Shown here in pieces: positions 34,259 to 46,372 of a stretch of DNA of 64,000 nucleotides. Positions within the stretch are counted from its first letter, which is position 1; every line of letters starts with the position of its first letter. The notes beneath the pieces were generated by a model, which saw only the letters and a program-made list of their open reading frames with translations, was not told the origin of the DNA and did no database searches. Source of the DNA: Phoma sp. XZ068 (Eukaryota; Ascomycota; Dothideomycetes; Pleosporales; Didymellaceae); the NCBI GenBank assembly GCA_004835665.1, contig RBKR01000029.1, positions 124,001 to 188,000 of the forward strand, written 5' to 3'. The translations under genes were made by a program, and so were the position numbers.

Positions 34259-35494
34259 TTAATCCTTCCTTAGTGGCCTTCTGCCTCCGTCAGCAGCTTC
34301 GTCCCTCTCTATATCCAAGGGGCCTGGAAGAACTCCGACTGCAACTGTCAGGCGTTTGACCTTCGCCAACAACCACTTGTTATGTGCTATCCCTAACTTC
34401 CAATGAGACGGAAGATTTGCGTATCCAACGTACGCTCCAAGAAGCGCACCAGCTACTGCGCCATTGGTGTCGGCATCGCCTCCTTCCATGACAAGGGCGA
34501 CCATGAGCTCTTCAAAAAGCTGCGCCCGTTCCATAATGCCAAAGGCCAATTGGTCTCCCGAAATACGCCGAAAAGCAAGCCGAAGGAGCAGTACAGCTGA
34601 TCCGAGGCATTTGTACACATATCCAATTTTGCCTTGTGCGTCCAACTGCAATTCAACCAAGGCCTCTGCATACACATGCTTCTCAAACTCCTGGCGTTCC
34701 AAAAATCGTCGAAATTCACTCTGAGTCAGGCCGACAGAATGGGCAGGGTTCATGAGACCAGGCTGCTTGAGAACCCAATCGTAGGCGCGCTCAATAGCCG
34801 CGTTCATATCTTCCTCGGCCTCAATCTCGCCTCGCAACAGTCCCCGTATCAAGCCCACAGAGATGCAGCAGGCAACAACACATCTAGGGTCCACATGTGT
34901 GGTTCTCCCAACGCCTACGCTCAGCCTCCAAGTCTCTTCTTCCGACATGTGAACACCAATAACACCAATTACATGCGTGCGCATCAGGCTTCCATTTGGC
35001 GCAGCATTTTGGTTTGATCTTATCCAACGAGCGGTAGCGTAATGAAGAGGATCAGATAAGAAGTCATTGCTTCCCGCCACGGACCCAACCAGAATCCCAA
35101 TATCGTAAGCGGGACGATCCAGCGCAGGAAGACCTCGAGACACCCATATCTTCAATCGAGCTGCGAACTCCTGCGCTAAACTGACTTCGGTGTCGTGGGT
35201 ACGAATATGTAAGTAGGCGAGTAGAATGAGAAGAGCTTGATCGGTGTCGTCTGTCCATGCACAGGGCTCAAACTGAAGGCGGTGAGCATCGGGGTAGGGT
35301 TCGGTCGCTGGCTCCACAAGGCTGAACTTTCTGGCGGGATAAGCTTTCTCAGATCTAGATTTAGACAAGAACTCGGTGTAAAGGCCAATTGTGTCGCCAA
35401 GAGCAGATCCAAAGATGCACCCGTAGATCTTGTCGATCTTTGTAGCAGCTATGAAGGGGTGCTGTAGTGAGTCCTCTAGGTTACAGTGCGCCAT
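34259..35494 (-). CDS. ADP-ribosylglycohydrolase (DraG/ARH family)
   Basis: A 411-aa single-exon protein. Metal- and ADP-ribose-binding motifs are complete: GSALGDTIG, WTDDTDQALLIL, APNGSLMRT, THVDPRCVVA and EGGDADTNGAVAGALLGAYVG; the Asp-rich loops bind the two Mg2+ ions of this fold. These enzymes remove ADP-ribose from modified proteins or related metabolites. Fungal members form a small separate group of unknown target. The last 30 residues are a charged tail. It is followed in tandem by the GMC oxidoreductase gene on the same strand, 430 bases away, with no sign of co-transcription. Confidence 0.92.
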   Translation of the reverse strand: MAHCNLEDSLQHPFIAATKIDKIYGCIFGSALGDTIGLYTEFLSKSRSEKAYPARKFSLVEPATEPYPDAHRLQFEPCAWTDDTDQALLILLAYLHIRTHDTEVSLAQEFAARLKIWVSRGLPALDRPAYDIGILVGSVAGSNDFLSDPLHYATARWIRSNQNAAPNGSLMRTHVIGVIGVHMSEEETWRLSVGVGRTTHVDPRCVVACCISVGLIRGLLRGEIEAEEDMNAAIERAYDWVLKQPGLMNPAHSVGLTQSEFRRFLERQEFEKHVYAEALVELQLDAQGKIGYVYKCLGSAVLLLRLAFRRISGDQLAFGIMERAQLFEELMVALVMEGGDADTNGAVAGALLGAYVGYANLPSHWKLGIAHNKWLLAKVKRLTVAVGVLPGPLDIERDEAADGGRRPLRKD

Positions 35495-35927
35495 TTTTAG
35501 TGTAGACTGGGATTGTTAATAGATTGATAGAGCGGGTTTAGGAAAAGGCCTCCCCAGAAGAAAGACTTCAGGGCATATATAGCGGTAGATGCGCTTCCTG
35601 ATTATGCACAAAAGGGCAGTCGTGTGAAGAGGCGCGGATGCTTTGGGTGGATGCCTGGTGTGGCGCAGGGGTACTAGTACGTGGTGGCTTAGACCTTCGA
35701 ACAGCAACACTTCTGCAGGGCAGAAACACTATCTTGCAAGGGGCTGTAACCCATTCTAGATGTTTAGAGAACAATTACCAGTCAATACAGCCAACAAAGT
35801 ACCTTTCAAATTTTCGAACTGTTATTGTTTGTGGTATCTAGTCATGTCTATGGCGATTTCAAGCGAGAGAAAAGATGTCTTATAAAATGCATTCGCTAAA
35901 AGGCTCTGGAAAGATTCGCTGAAGCAC

Positions 35928-37917
35928 TCATGGAGTGCCAGTAGAGCTAAGCTCAGCAAGAATGATATCTGCAGCCTTCTCTCCAATCACCAATGCAGTA
36001 TTGTTGGTGTTGGCACCCACATTCTCTGGTGCGATACTCATATCTGCGATCTTCAGACCAGTGACGCCGTAGACGTTCAACCTAGCATCAACAACACCAT
36101 CCTGCTCCCTTGGGGCCATCTTGCATGTGCCGAGTGAGTGCCAAGTGGTGTTGACATTCTCGCGAAGCCATTGCTCGATCGCGGCATCGTCCTCTTTCGA
36201 GTAAACCAGATTTTGTACGTTTGACAACGGTTCGTCGACCTCGACAGGAGCAGCTTTCGAGCCTTCAGGGAACTTGGGGTGCCCAGCAGCCAACTCGCCG
36301 CGATAGAACTTTGTGCGTCGGAGAATCTCACGCTGCTTCTTGTACGCCCAGATTTGCTTCTTAACATCAAGATCTTTGGCATCGTTGAAGAAGCCAACAT
36401 CGAAATCGAGAGGATCGTCGACTGAGGAGCCGGAGATGTGCATGTGTCCACGTGAGTAAGGGTACGCCGTGTATGTACCGGTAGTTACGTATTGGCCCAC
36501 AGGCACAGAGGACGGATCACCAAGGAAGCTACAAGGGGTATTAGCTCGTCTATCTTTCTCCAATTTTGGTGGCGGTACTCACCATGAAACAAGGCCCAAC
36601 AGCATCAGCGGTTTGTTCGGGGCATCCTTAAAGTCGCGATCCCACGCTGCTTTAAACTCGGGGCCGAGCTCGGCAACTTCTTCCTCGGTTGGGCGGATCT
36701 TTGATGAGATGTCGACTGCATTCCATCCTAGGATCTTGTCGTTGTTTTTAACCAGCTCAGTCGCGTCGACCCGTCCAGTCAATATACCATCGATAGTCTG
36801 ACCTGGCTCAAGATTTGTTCTGTAGGGGTGCAAGAGGAGATGGTGATCTTGGTAATCCTTACCAACGCCTGGTAGCTCCTCGACAACTGGAACGCCTGCT
36901 CTCGCCAGAATCGACTTGTCACCCAGGCCTGAGCGCTCAAGCACTGGCGGTGTACCACATGCACCGCAGGTAACGACCACGAGCTTGCGAGCCTTTACAG
37001 ACCTCACAGGATGCGCAGTGAGCCCGATTACTGCCTGAAATTCCGGGTTCGGTGTGTATTCAACACCCACAGCTCGCTTGTTATCGTCGAAGAGTACTCG
37101 AATGACCTTGGACTCTACTAGAACGTGGAGGTTCGGGTATTTGCCGCCTTCTAGTTTGGGGTGAATGTATCTGTGAGCTGTGTCTTGTCGCTTTCCATCA
37201 GGGGAGATGTAGCGTTGCCAACGTTGGATGCCATTGTTGGTGTCCAGATTTTGCAGGTCTTCGATCTCTGGGTAACCGACCTCCTTGGCTGCTTTTAAGA
37301 AGTCATCCTCAACGCGAGTTTCACGGAAGGTGCCATTGGAGACGTGGATGGGTCCATCGTGACCGTGATGCGCTTTGTCGCCTGGGCCATGGTATGTCTC
37401 AAGCTGCGGCACAAGTTAGAGCGCCATCTTTGATGCTACAGGTATGGTCACGGACCTTCTTCATCTGCTCGAGCATCTCATCAGCTGTCCAGCCCTCTGT
37501 CTTCCAAGAATCGAAGTCTTCTCGTTGCGCCCTTGTGTACATCATGAAGTTAATGGACGAACCGCCTCCTAACGTACCGCCAGAAGGGACGATTGGCTCT
37601 CTGTCTGCGAGCTGTTTCGATTTGTTGCCCTTGTAAAATAGTGCAGTCTTTTGGGTCGGTAGAAGGTTTTGAAGGAAAAAAACCGGGTATACGATGCTAG
37701 CGACATCTTTATTGTTTGCACCACCTTCAATCACCAGGATCGACAGGTCAGGATGAGCTTCCGCGAGACGACCAGCAGTGATGCAGCCAGCGGTACCACC
37801 TAGAGTGCTCAGTCAGTCCTAATGTTCATCGTGACGTTTTCCATCACATTACGTACCACCAGCGATGATGATATCGACCTCATCGATGCCATCGGCTAGT
37901 TTGTTCTGAATACCCAT
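35928..37917 (-). CDS. GMC-family FAD oxidoreductase, four exons
   Basis: Exons 37857-37917, 37456-37799, 36583-37403 and 35928-36528 join in frame to 608 aa; introns are 57, 52 and 54 nt. The first junction rebuilds the dinucleotide-binding loop IIIAGGGTAGC. Other family landmarks: IVPSGGTLGGGSSINFMMYTR (GMC signature 1), VVTCGACGTPPVLERSGLGD (signature 2), GVGKDYQDHHLL, and near the C-terminus TTWHSLGTCKMAP with the catalytic His, then VYGVTGLKIADMSI and GANTNNTALVIGEKAAD. The His/Asn pair matches alcohol/glucose oxidases and choline-dehydrogenase-like enzymes. There is no signal peptide, so it is probably intracellular or peroxisomal. The substrate is unknown. Confidence 0.9.
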
Positions 37918-39882
37918 TTTTGCTATAATATGATACAATTCGAAGAGTTAGGTGAGTTATGGGTACTTGGGCACAACGACTAGCATGCAGGTGATGGCAC
38001 CTTAAGTACTCGCTGCGCCTCGACCCCCAGCGAGTCTCCACATAGCTTGGGCGCCTTCAAACTAGGTGACAGGATACCTGCAGAAGACCGCCCAAGCGAG
38101 CGGTACGACAACCGCCTCAACCTAGTCGAAGCGGCCAAATACAGCGGACAATTAGCAAAACACCAATACCTCCTTCCAAACTGGTCGTCGTGTGGTCATC
38201 TACCAATTGCAGCCTCGGTGAGCTGTCACGAAACCCAAAACCCCCCGCATTGCGGCTACCTTGGTGCTCAATGTCTAGCTTGTTGAAGTATGGTGCTTGG
38301 GGGCCCCGCGGCGGCTGCTTTCCGCGCCTACGTGCCCACTGCCAGTTTAGGGGGGTTGTAGCGCCTACGTTAGCCGATCTAGGGCAGGTGCGGCGCTCGT
38401 CTGTTGGTTACAATCACTCTAGAACTCGAGTACGCTCGTCAAAGTCGACTCGACTCTCCCCTTTGTCCGAAAAACCAAACTAGACGTGTTACCCTTGGCG
38501 ACTTGTTACCCTGCAGGTCTGAAGATCATACCTGACATTAATGCGCCTCGATTGCCCTGCAGGTGGGCGTTCTTCGGCTCTATCGTCCACGTTATGCACG
38601 CTAAACCTGCCGTTGAGTTCCAGACTTGTGGAGACCTCGATACCTCACCCTGGTGAGAGATTTGTGCACGAGCGCTGAAGGCCTTCAAACGATATCGTAG
38701 TGCTTGCGCAGTGTCCTTTTTCAATGGCGAAGCTGGCTATTTACGCATACGCGTTTTATGCGCATTTTGTTTCCGGTGAGTATTAAACCCCAGCACGGTT
38801 GCCACATCTGTTTATTATTATCTGCACCGAGGTCGCAAACGGTCCCACTATGGCAATGTGAGCGGTCGGCAACAAGCCACATTCGAGTACGAGTAGTCAC
38901 TCGTGTGACTGGAAGTTTGAAGAGATGTGTGCAGGAAGTAAGAGTAATGACCATGAAGGCAGTAGTTACAGAAGTTTTCGCAAAGGAAACGAAACAAGGA
39001 GAATATGAAGACCTGCTGGGTTTTCCGAATCACAACATACACGCTGAGATTCAGTAGCAGACAGAGACAGCGTTCGGTATCTTCGGTGCTTAAGCCACAG
39101 AACTAGGTATTTATCGTAGTGGTAGCGTCTGGTAGGTTTCTGGAAATTTGTCAGTCTTGACGATATGGCCAGGAGATTCCAGGTATTATCTCATGGCAGT
39201 TAATGGTAGGGCCTCTGTTAACTCAATTTCTCGTTATCAGCAGATACGGATGGCATCTAGCAACGATGCGGGTACAGCATCCGTAGTCCTCAGACAATTG
39301 AGACTGTCCTTCGCGAGAATATTAAATCAAGACAGCTGATCAGTCAATTTGATTACAGCCCTGAGCTGCGGTTGCAACATTCCTCAACCTACATGACTAT
39401 CACAATGGCGCACCTGCGCTTAACCAGGCGGCCTTTTTTCAGACCGACAGCCGTTCTCGGGGTGTTTGCACCTCCACGTGTCGGCCGCGCCGTTTGTCGG
39501 AATGGTATCCTGGGTAATACTTTGTGCACGAAGCGGATGTAGCAGTAGGGATGCTTTAGACCCTCTCAACGGATTTACCCAAGCAAGTTTCTGCTTTAGG
39601 ATTGTACTAAGCGCGGCACAGTCAAGCTCGCTAGTAAACCTTTGTGCATGATCGGCATCTGCTGTGCCTGCGGCCTTCAGCGCGCGTACCGCGCCGTTTG
39701 GAGTTGTCGAAGCTCTGCCAACACAAAGACTTAGCGACTGGAAAAGGCTTAAAAATTGCTGAACAACGTTAAAAACATATGCGAAGAAAGGGAGGAAACT
39801 AGAGGCATGGTTGCGGTACCAGGAGTCGCAATGAGGCGTGGGTAGTTTCGAAAGCATTGCAAAAAAGCAAAAAGAGCGAATG
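37918..39882. other. Intergenic region, no protein gene recognised
   Basis: About 2 kb between the GMC gene and the tRNA. Only short unpatterned frames were seen on either strand. Confidence 0.55.
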
Positions 39883-39954
39883 TAGCTGAGACTGGTTTCG
39901 ATCCAGTGTCCTCCGGGTTATGAGCCCGGCGCGCTTCCGCTGCGCCACTCAGCT
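39883..39954 (-). tRNA. Initiator tRNA-Met (anticodon CAT)
   Basis: A 72-nt cloverleaf without intron. Acceptor AGCTGAG pairs with CTCAGCT, giving the A1-U72 pair typical of eukaryotic initiators. The anticodon stem is CCGGG/CCCGG around CTCATAA, with three G-C pairs next to the loop. The T loop reads ATCGAAA instead of TTCGAAT, as in initiator tRNAs. A run of A follows on the genomic plus strand upstream of the 3' end (T-rich on the coding strand), consistent with RNA polymerase III termination. Confidence 0.95.
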
Positions 39955-40306
39955 TTTGATTCGATTCATGAAAGTCCTGCACATACTATCCTTCTTAGAC
40001 TCGTCGTTTTTACTCGCCGCACGCCTTATTCAGCTTCTCAATGCGAATGCGCAAATGTTGCTGTGATGACAGGCTAGCCAAGCGGGACTTCGCTGCTGCT
40101 CTGCTATTGCCGGCTGTGCAAGTCAGATCCGCTGTGGTGGTAAATGTCTTGAGCTTTGTGTCCCAAAAACGATATGATCAGCGCAGCAGAGCGATCAGAA
40201 TTGGTGGGCGTCAAGTACAACGTACACGTGCGGTAGTCCACATGCGCAATTGTGAATGTTGCGGCATCTGACAAAGGCGGCTAGCGCCACTAAGAAGCGC
40301 GCTAAA
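39955..40306. other. Spacer between tRNA and CTF18
   Basis: About 350 bases; it contains the tRNA upstream flank and the distal CTF18 promoter. No other feature was recognised. Confidence 0.6.
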
Positions 40307-40312
40307 ACGCGT
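40307..40312. promoter_or_regulatory. MCB box (AAACGCGT) in the CTF18 promoter
   Basis: ACGCGT preceded by AAA lies 82 bases before the CTF18 ATG. A second near-site, AACGCGCC, lies at 40,322. MBF controls S-phase genes through this motif in yeasts. Confidence 0.6.
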
Positions 40313-40393
40313 CGATGCGCGAACGCGCCGAAACCCAAATCGTCACTGACATCGCTGTTCTTTGCCCAAGAAAACTGTCGTATCCATGATTCG

Positions 40394-43300
40394 ATGAGTG
40401 ATTATTCCGCTGGCATCCCAACTTCCTTCGACCCCGCCCTCCTCTTCTCTGAATACGACCTTCCACAAATCGCACCTAATACCAACTCCCACTCGGACGA
40501 TCTAGAAGCATTGCAGGCGTGCATTGCAGAGGACCAAGCCGAAAAGAACACGAAAGGCGTGGTCATACAACGTCGTGCCTGGAACCTAGCCGATATTTTC
40601 AGAAGTGAAGAGGAGCATAGCATTGGTACTGCACGCGCAATTAGTCGCAACCACCAGTACTGATCTACTTCAGATACACCATTAAACCGCCGTATAAGAC
40701 GCCCTATTCCGCGCATACCTATCGGTACTTCAGTCTACGACCCTATTCTACCTTCTTCGCCTCCAACCTGTACCATGCCACTCATGTCATCGCCGATCGC
40801 GTACCCGCCGAGCTCGTCTATGCCTCAGCCGCCCTCACCAAAGAAGAGGAAGCGCTCGGTTGACGCACGCAGCCCATTGAAGGATGTGCTGAATAAGCAG
40901 ACTGCGCGCAAAGTTGGAGGGTTCCTCGATGACTCGGACGATGAGGACGATATTGCAGCCCTGAAGGAGCATTCGACAAAGAGGATAGCGGTCCACAGCA
41001 TCAGAGAGCTTCCTTCTGCGCCCGAAGAGCTCGCAGATTACACACCGCCCGCAAGTCAAGACGAAATTCTAGATGCGGAAGATGTACCCGTCGAAGCGCT
41101 GGACGAGTACTTCGAGTCGTGCCCACAGACAACGCGACTGCCACTGCACAGCGCCCCTACATCCGCGCAACCTGTGCATGGCACAGTAGCACGAAATGCA
41201 GCAGGGAAGGCGATTTACATCGCCAAGAAAGAGAGGAAAACGGCTGTGTCCTTTGAAGAGCTGATCGCAGCAAGGTCAGAAGCAGTAGAGGGCAAGGCAA
41301 GGACAAGCTACTATGGCATCGACATTCACTCGCTGATAGACGAGGCTAAAGCTGAAGACACAGCAAAAGCAGCCAACCGTGCGCAAGCATTCGAAGACCT
41401 GTCCCATCAACCGATCGAGAAACCTGTCAACAAGGGTGGCAAGAGCCATCGTACTCTGATGTGGACTGAGAAGTACCGGGCAAAGAAGTTTACTGACCTT
41501 GTAGGGGACGAACGCACACATCGATCAGTTCTACGGTGGCTCAAGGGTTGGGACCCCATCGTCTTTCCTGGCTCTGGCAAGGCAAAATCAAAGATCGCGA
41601 AGAAAGACTTCGGTGAAGATGAACAGAGACAGCGCAAGATCTTACTTTTGACGGGACCACCCGGGCTAGGCAAGACTACACTGGCACATGTTTGCGCGCG
41701 ACAAGCTGGATACGAGGTTCAAGAGATCAACGCATCAGACGAGCGAAGTCGAGACGTTGTCAAGGGTCGAATTCGAGACATGGTTGGAACTGAGAACGTG
41801 CGTGGCATCAGCTCAAACACAGCCAATGGCAAAGTTCGCAAAGCTGGCAAGCCAGTTTGCGTAGTGGTTGACGAGGTTGATGGTGTGGTAGGCGGTAGCA
41901 GCAGCGGTGGCGGCGGCGAGGGCGGCTTCATAAAGGCCCTTATTGACTTGATCAATCTGGATGAGAAGAACTCGAAGGCGGTCGGACAGCAGCAATCGGT
42001 AACAGGCTCCAAAAAGAAGAAATCTGACAAATTCAGATTGCTGAGGCCACTCATTTTGATCTGCAACGATCTCTACCACCCTTCACTACGACCCTTGCGG
42101 CAATCATCATTCGCTGAGATTGTACGCATCCGCCAGCCAGCCATGAACATGGTCGTCACCCGCATGCAAGACATATTTACCAAGGAAGGCTTTCAGTGCG
42201 ACTCAGACGGTGTGCGTCGACTCTGTGAAGCTACATGGGGTGTCAGCACAAAGAAAGAGGGTGGCACAGGCAGTGGGACCGGTGAAGGTGATATCCGTGG
42301 AGTCATGGTCATTGCCGAGTGGGTTGCGGGGCGCCTGAAGACTTCACACGATCGTAAGTCGAAAGACAGACCACACTTGACGAAGAAGTGGATCGAAGAT
42401 AACTTCATCAACGATCTCAAGCATGGTGGCGGCGCTGCACGCAGCTTAGGGCGAGGTGGTGCTAAGGATGTCGTCGATCGAGTCTTCAAGGAAGGAGCTG
42501 GCTTCCCCAAGCAAGCTGAGACAACAGACATGCGAATGGCGACTGCTCGTGCAAAGACTGGAGTTGTCGGCGTTGCTGAAGCAGCGAAGCGACGGGCAAT
42601 GGACCGACTGAGAGAGATGGTCGACACGAGCGGTGACTGTGACCGCATCGTAGCCGGTAAGTACACTCCTTCCTCACCAAGTCTCACCCTGACCCTTCGT
42701 TAGACTGTTTCACAGCCTACCCTGAGAAGCCTTTCCAAGACGATACGCTTCTCAGCAAACCTAATGCTGCCTACGAGTGGCTCCACTTCCACGATACCCT
42801 CTCCTCCGCCGTCCACAGCTCACAGGAGTGGGAGCTCTTCCCCTACCTCTCCCAATCCGTTCTTGCCTTCCACGATTTATTCGCCTCCCCACGCCGCGAA
42901 GCCTCCAATCCGACAGCGGACCCAGATGCACAAACATTACCATTCTCTGGTCCAGGTGCAAGTTTCGCAGCCGCCGAGCAACACAAAGCCAGTCGTGCAC
43001 AACTCATGGGCCTGCAGTCATCACTCAGTCTGCCTCTGACGAGACTGTTTCGAAGCCCAGAGGAAATGGCGACAGAACTCATACCCTACACGTTGCGTAT
43101 GCTGTCACCGGACGTCAAGCCCGTCATCGTCAACACAGGCCCTGCTGGTTCGAAGTCGAACGCCACGGCTGCAGTGCGCAAATCTTCCGAAAAGGCGCTT
43201 GTCAAGAAGGCAGTCGAAGCCATGGCCGCGACAGGTGTGCGCTTCGAGCGCAGCAGAGTGGAGATGGAGGATGTCATGAATCGCAGTGGCGGTTTCGTCT

Positions 43301-43716
43301 TCCGTATGGAGCCTCCTCTCGACACGCTCGCATCCTTTGAGACATTAGGTGGCAAGAAGGATGACAAGGTACGATATGCGGTGCGGAGTGTGCTGGAGAT
43401 GGAGTGGAAGAAAGAGTCCGCGCGGATCGACATGGAGGCCCGAAAACGGCGAGGCGGACAGGAAGACGAGGAACTCATGGTGCAAGACGATACGGAGGAG
43501 GACGTCGCCAAGAAATTAGATGAGGCCAATAGGAAGGCTGTGAAGAGAGACTTCTTTGGGAGGGTCATCAAGGAGAAGCCACTTTTGGAAGGAGAGATAA
43601 GGGCGAAGACTAAGCAGGAAGGCGACGATGAAAGGATTTGGGTGAGCTTTCATGAGGGGTTCAGTAATGCGGTGAGAAAGCCGATTACCATCGATGAGCT
43701 GTTTAGAGCGCTATAG
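40394..43716 (+). CDS. CTF18: CTF18, large subunit of the alternative RFC clamp loader
   Basis: Ctf18-RFC loads PCNA at forks and supports sister-chromatid cohesion and the replication checkpoint. Exons 40394-40625, 40674-42656 and 42704-43716 join to 1,075 aa; introns are 48 and 47 nt. The N-terminus has an acidic, disordered region. The AAA+ core begins at LMWTEKYRAKKFTDLVGDERTHR, then Walker A GPPGLGKTTL (about residue 405), INASDERS, Walker B CVVVDEVDG (about 475), ILICNDLYHPSLRPLR and the sensor region. The C-terminal LFRSPEEMATEL and KRDFFGRVIKE match the family tail that contacts Dcc1/Ctf8 and Pol epsilon. An upstream in-frame ATG at 40256 exists, but the family start fits 40394. Confidence 0.93.
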
Positions 43717-46372
43717 ACCATAGACAGGTCTCAGAAGTCACCACTAATGTGTCATATCCCACAACTTCTCCGCTAATGTATTAGTGTGCTTCTGAATGGT
43801 CTTCCGGCGAACTGTCTAGACTTGCACAATCCGTGCTTTGGCACGTACTTCACTTGTCACTTCTCGTATCTAGAACTGTAAATCAGTAAGGCTGAGGAAA
43901 CCCACCATGACTTGCTGAAAAGCACGCGGACTGACAAGGTCCGAGTCCAGCCTTAGAAGTCGGTGTGATTGTGAGCGGTGACACTACATCAGCTCATAGC
44001 TCACATGAGTGATCAGCAAGGAAGGCAGACTGCGGTCTCGACACAAGAGTCTTGCAGAGGTCCAGAACGTTGGCACGTGCATCTTTACTGCAGGAACATC
44101 TTCATAACCCGGCTTTTGATGAGACATACAGGTTCACCACTTCTCTCGCGAAGTCGTTCCTTGAGATGAAAAGTAGATAGATATGTTGACCTTACGCGCC
44201 CTTTAATCGCCGTTGCGAGGTACTCTTGTTCGTTTCTCTTGCTACTGTCCTTATTGCAGTCGAGCAGAGTCGAGCAGTAGTTGCCTTGTGTGACAGGAGA
44301 GGACGGACAAGTGACCAGTCCCCATGACTGATGTCCGCAAAGTATCCAGCACACGCGTTCTCGATGAGGAGTGGATACAGTAAGGAGTGATGATCGACAC
44401 AATGCTGCACAATGCTGCAGCTGAAGCATCTCTCGCTGAAACCCTGTAAAGACTGGCAGAACGGGTAGTCAATCTGCGACAGCTCATTTTCTTCACGGTG
44501 GCCGCACGCGAGGAGGAGACTTCAAGACGTGGCACCATAGCACAAGCTATTGCCAAGGGCAGGGAAATTTTGGGCTTCGAAGCCGTAAGCAAGACTTCCT
44601 TGTATAGCCTGAGTAATGTATTTCTGCATCAGTGCCTCGAGGTCCGGGTAGAATATACCGATGGTGAAAGGACATGCATAGGAAGCTTTACCACTACACC
44701 TGATTGTGGCCAACATGACGACATTGTGCAACTGTGGTTCACGTATCCACTATTTGCAAGTTTGAATAGGAAGTAGAAGACCGTGTTTAATAATCAGGAG
44801 AATTTAAACGCGGGGCCATAGCTGATGATCTTTAGGGACGTGGCATTGACAAGAATGCAGGGCATTGCGTTTTGGTTGATATGAATGACGAAAGAAGAAA
44901 GACGGACGAGCGGGCCGGCCGATGTACTCCAGGAGTTGTCAGTTCGAGACCATCAGCCTCGAACGTTTCATCCTGGACGCCTTACTAGGTTATTTTGTGG
45001 CTTTCGCGTGTCGTGGTCATTCATCCAACCAAACCATCCATCCCGGCATATCGTCGCATAGTAACGTTATTTTTCCAACTGTGCCTCAAATTGTGCAGTA
45101 CCAGTCTGCAGATTCGAGTGGGCTCTGTTCCATGTTTGCCGGTAGCCGGGTGCCCTGTCTGCCCTACTTTCTGCGCTCAACACCAACAAGAACGGACAAT
45201 TGGAAGATCCTCAAGGAACAGGTGTTGCGATGCATATTAGAGACGTCTATACTGTACTCAATGTTCGATATGGGGACTGCAAGGGTGTGGGTTTGGAGTT
45301 AATGTCGTGCAAAGTTTGGTGGAGCCCGAAATCTCCAACCCCACGTGTTGACCTTCATCTCCCCACATATTCCGCGGCATGGACCCAAACCTATATATCC
45401 CGGGCATATCATAGCTTGCCACTATAGACTGGTCACCTGCAGCCATCCTTGTGCCGAGACCCGCGTCCACAGCAATTCGTCGGGCATATCTTTGCTGGAG
45501 GATCTTATGTTGCTCAGACTGAACAAATTGTCGTCTATGAAATTGTGTGAATTGGTTCAATGTATGAGTGCATCCAAGATGATTTTTGATTAGGATGATG
45601 TAATTGCCGTCAATCCATGTGGAAGAGGAAATAGAGTCGAGCTTTGGATATTTGTGGCGGAGCCGATCTCTCTGTAAGTGAGGCACAGCATCACACACTC
45701 CGCGGATCGATGGAAGTACGCACATAGAAATGCCACCGGTATTGCTTATCTCTTTGTCGTCACATCGTTGTACACAATTGTGCCCAATAACTCTTTGTTG
45801 GCTTAAAGCCAAGCAGAGACTACCACTCCTTCGTTTCGCAAGCGAGCTTCGGCTGCATGCTTGCGTCTACATCCTCGGAGGTCCCCCAAGATTGCGACAA
45901 AAATACCTCAAACTATTGGGGATCAAATCATTTTGAGGGCATTCATGCCTGCATATGTCACAGCAGGTATATGTGCACAGAGGGACTTTGGTTGAGCCGA
46001 ATGAAATATGAGCAATACCATCTCAATGGATGCAAATGAAGCATAGTTACCTTGCTATGATGTGCAGTGCTCAGTTAGCGCTCCTGCAGTGATCCTTACA
46101 CATGTGCATATACAGAGGATTTTAGCTTCAGCGCTAAAACGAGTAGTGGACTGACACCAAGTCTTGCTTCTGTCAGTATTTACTTCAGCTTCGGGGAAGT
46201 ATCACTCCGTGGTTAGCGAACCTTTCATATCCTCAGAGCTCATCAACAACACGAGCGGCCAGTGCATCCTGGCCGTTACATAAAGACAAACGGAATACCA
46301 AGTCCAGTCTGCCTATTTGGTTTCGGCACATGAACCGATTGCAGCGGCATTAAGAATCGAACTACTTAATCG
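43717..46372. other. Long intergenic region, no gene supported
   Basis: About 2.65 kb. Frames of 126 codons (44922-45302, plus) and 184 codons (45258-45812, minus) overlap each other and show no family motif. Short similar words (CCCGG[G]CATATC) recur at about 45,048, 45,398 and 45,481, perhaps from an old repeat. Confidence 0.5.

Noticed and set aside
45258..45812. 184-codon minus-strand frame in the long spacer after CTF18
   Set aside because: No family motif, mixed composition, and overlapped by an equally plausible plus-strand frame; not enough to call a gene.
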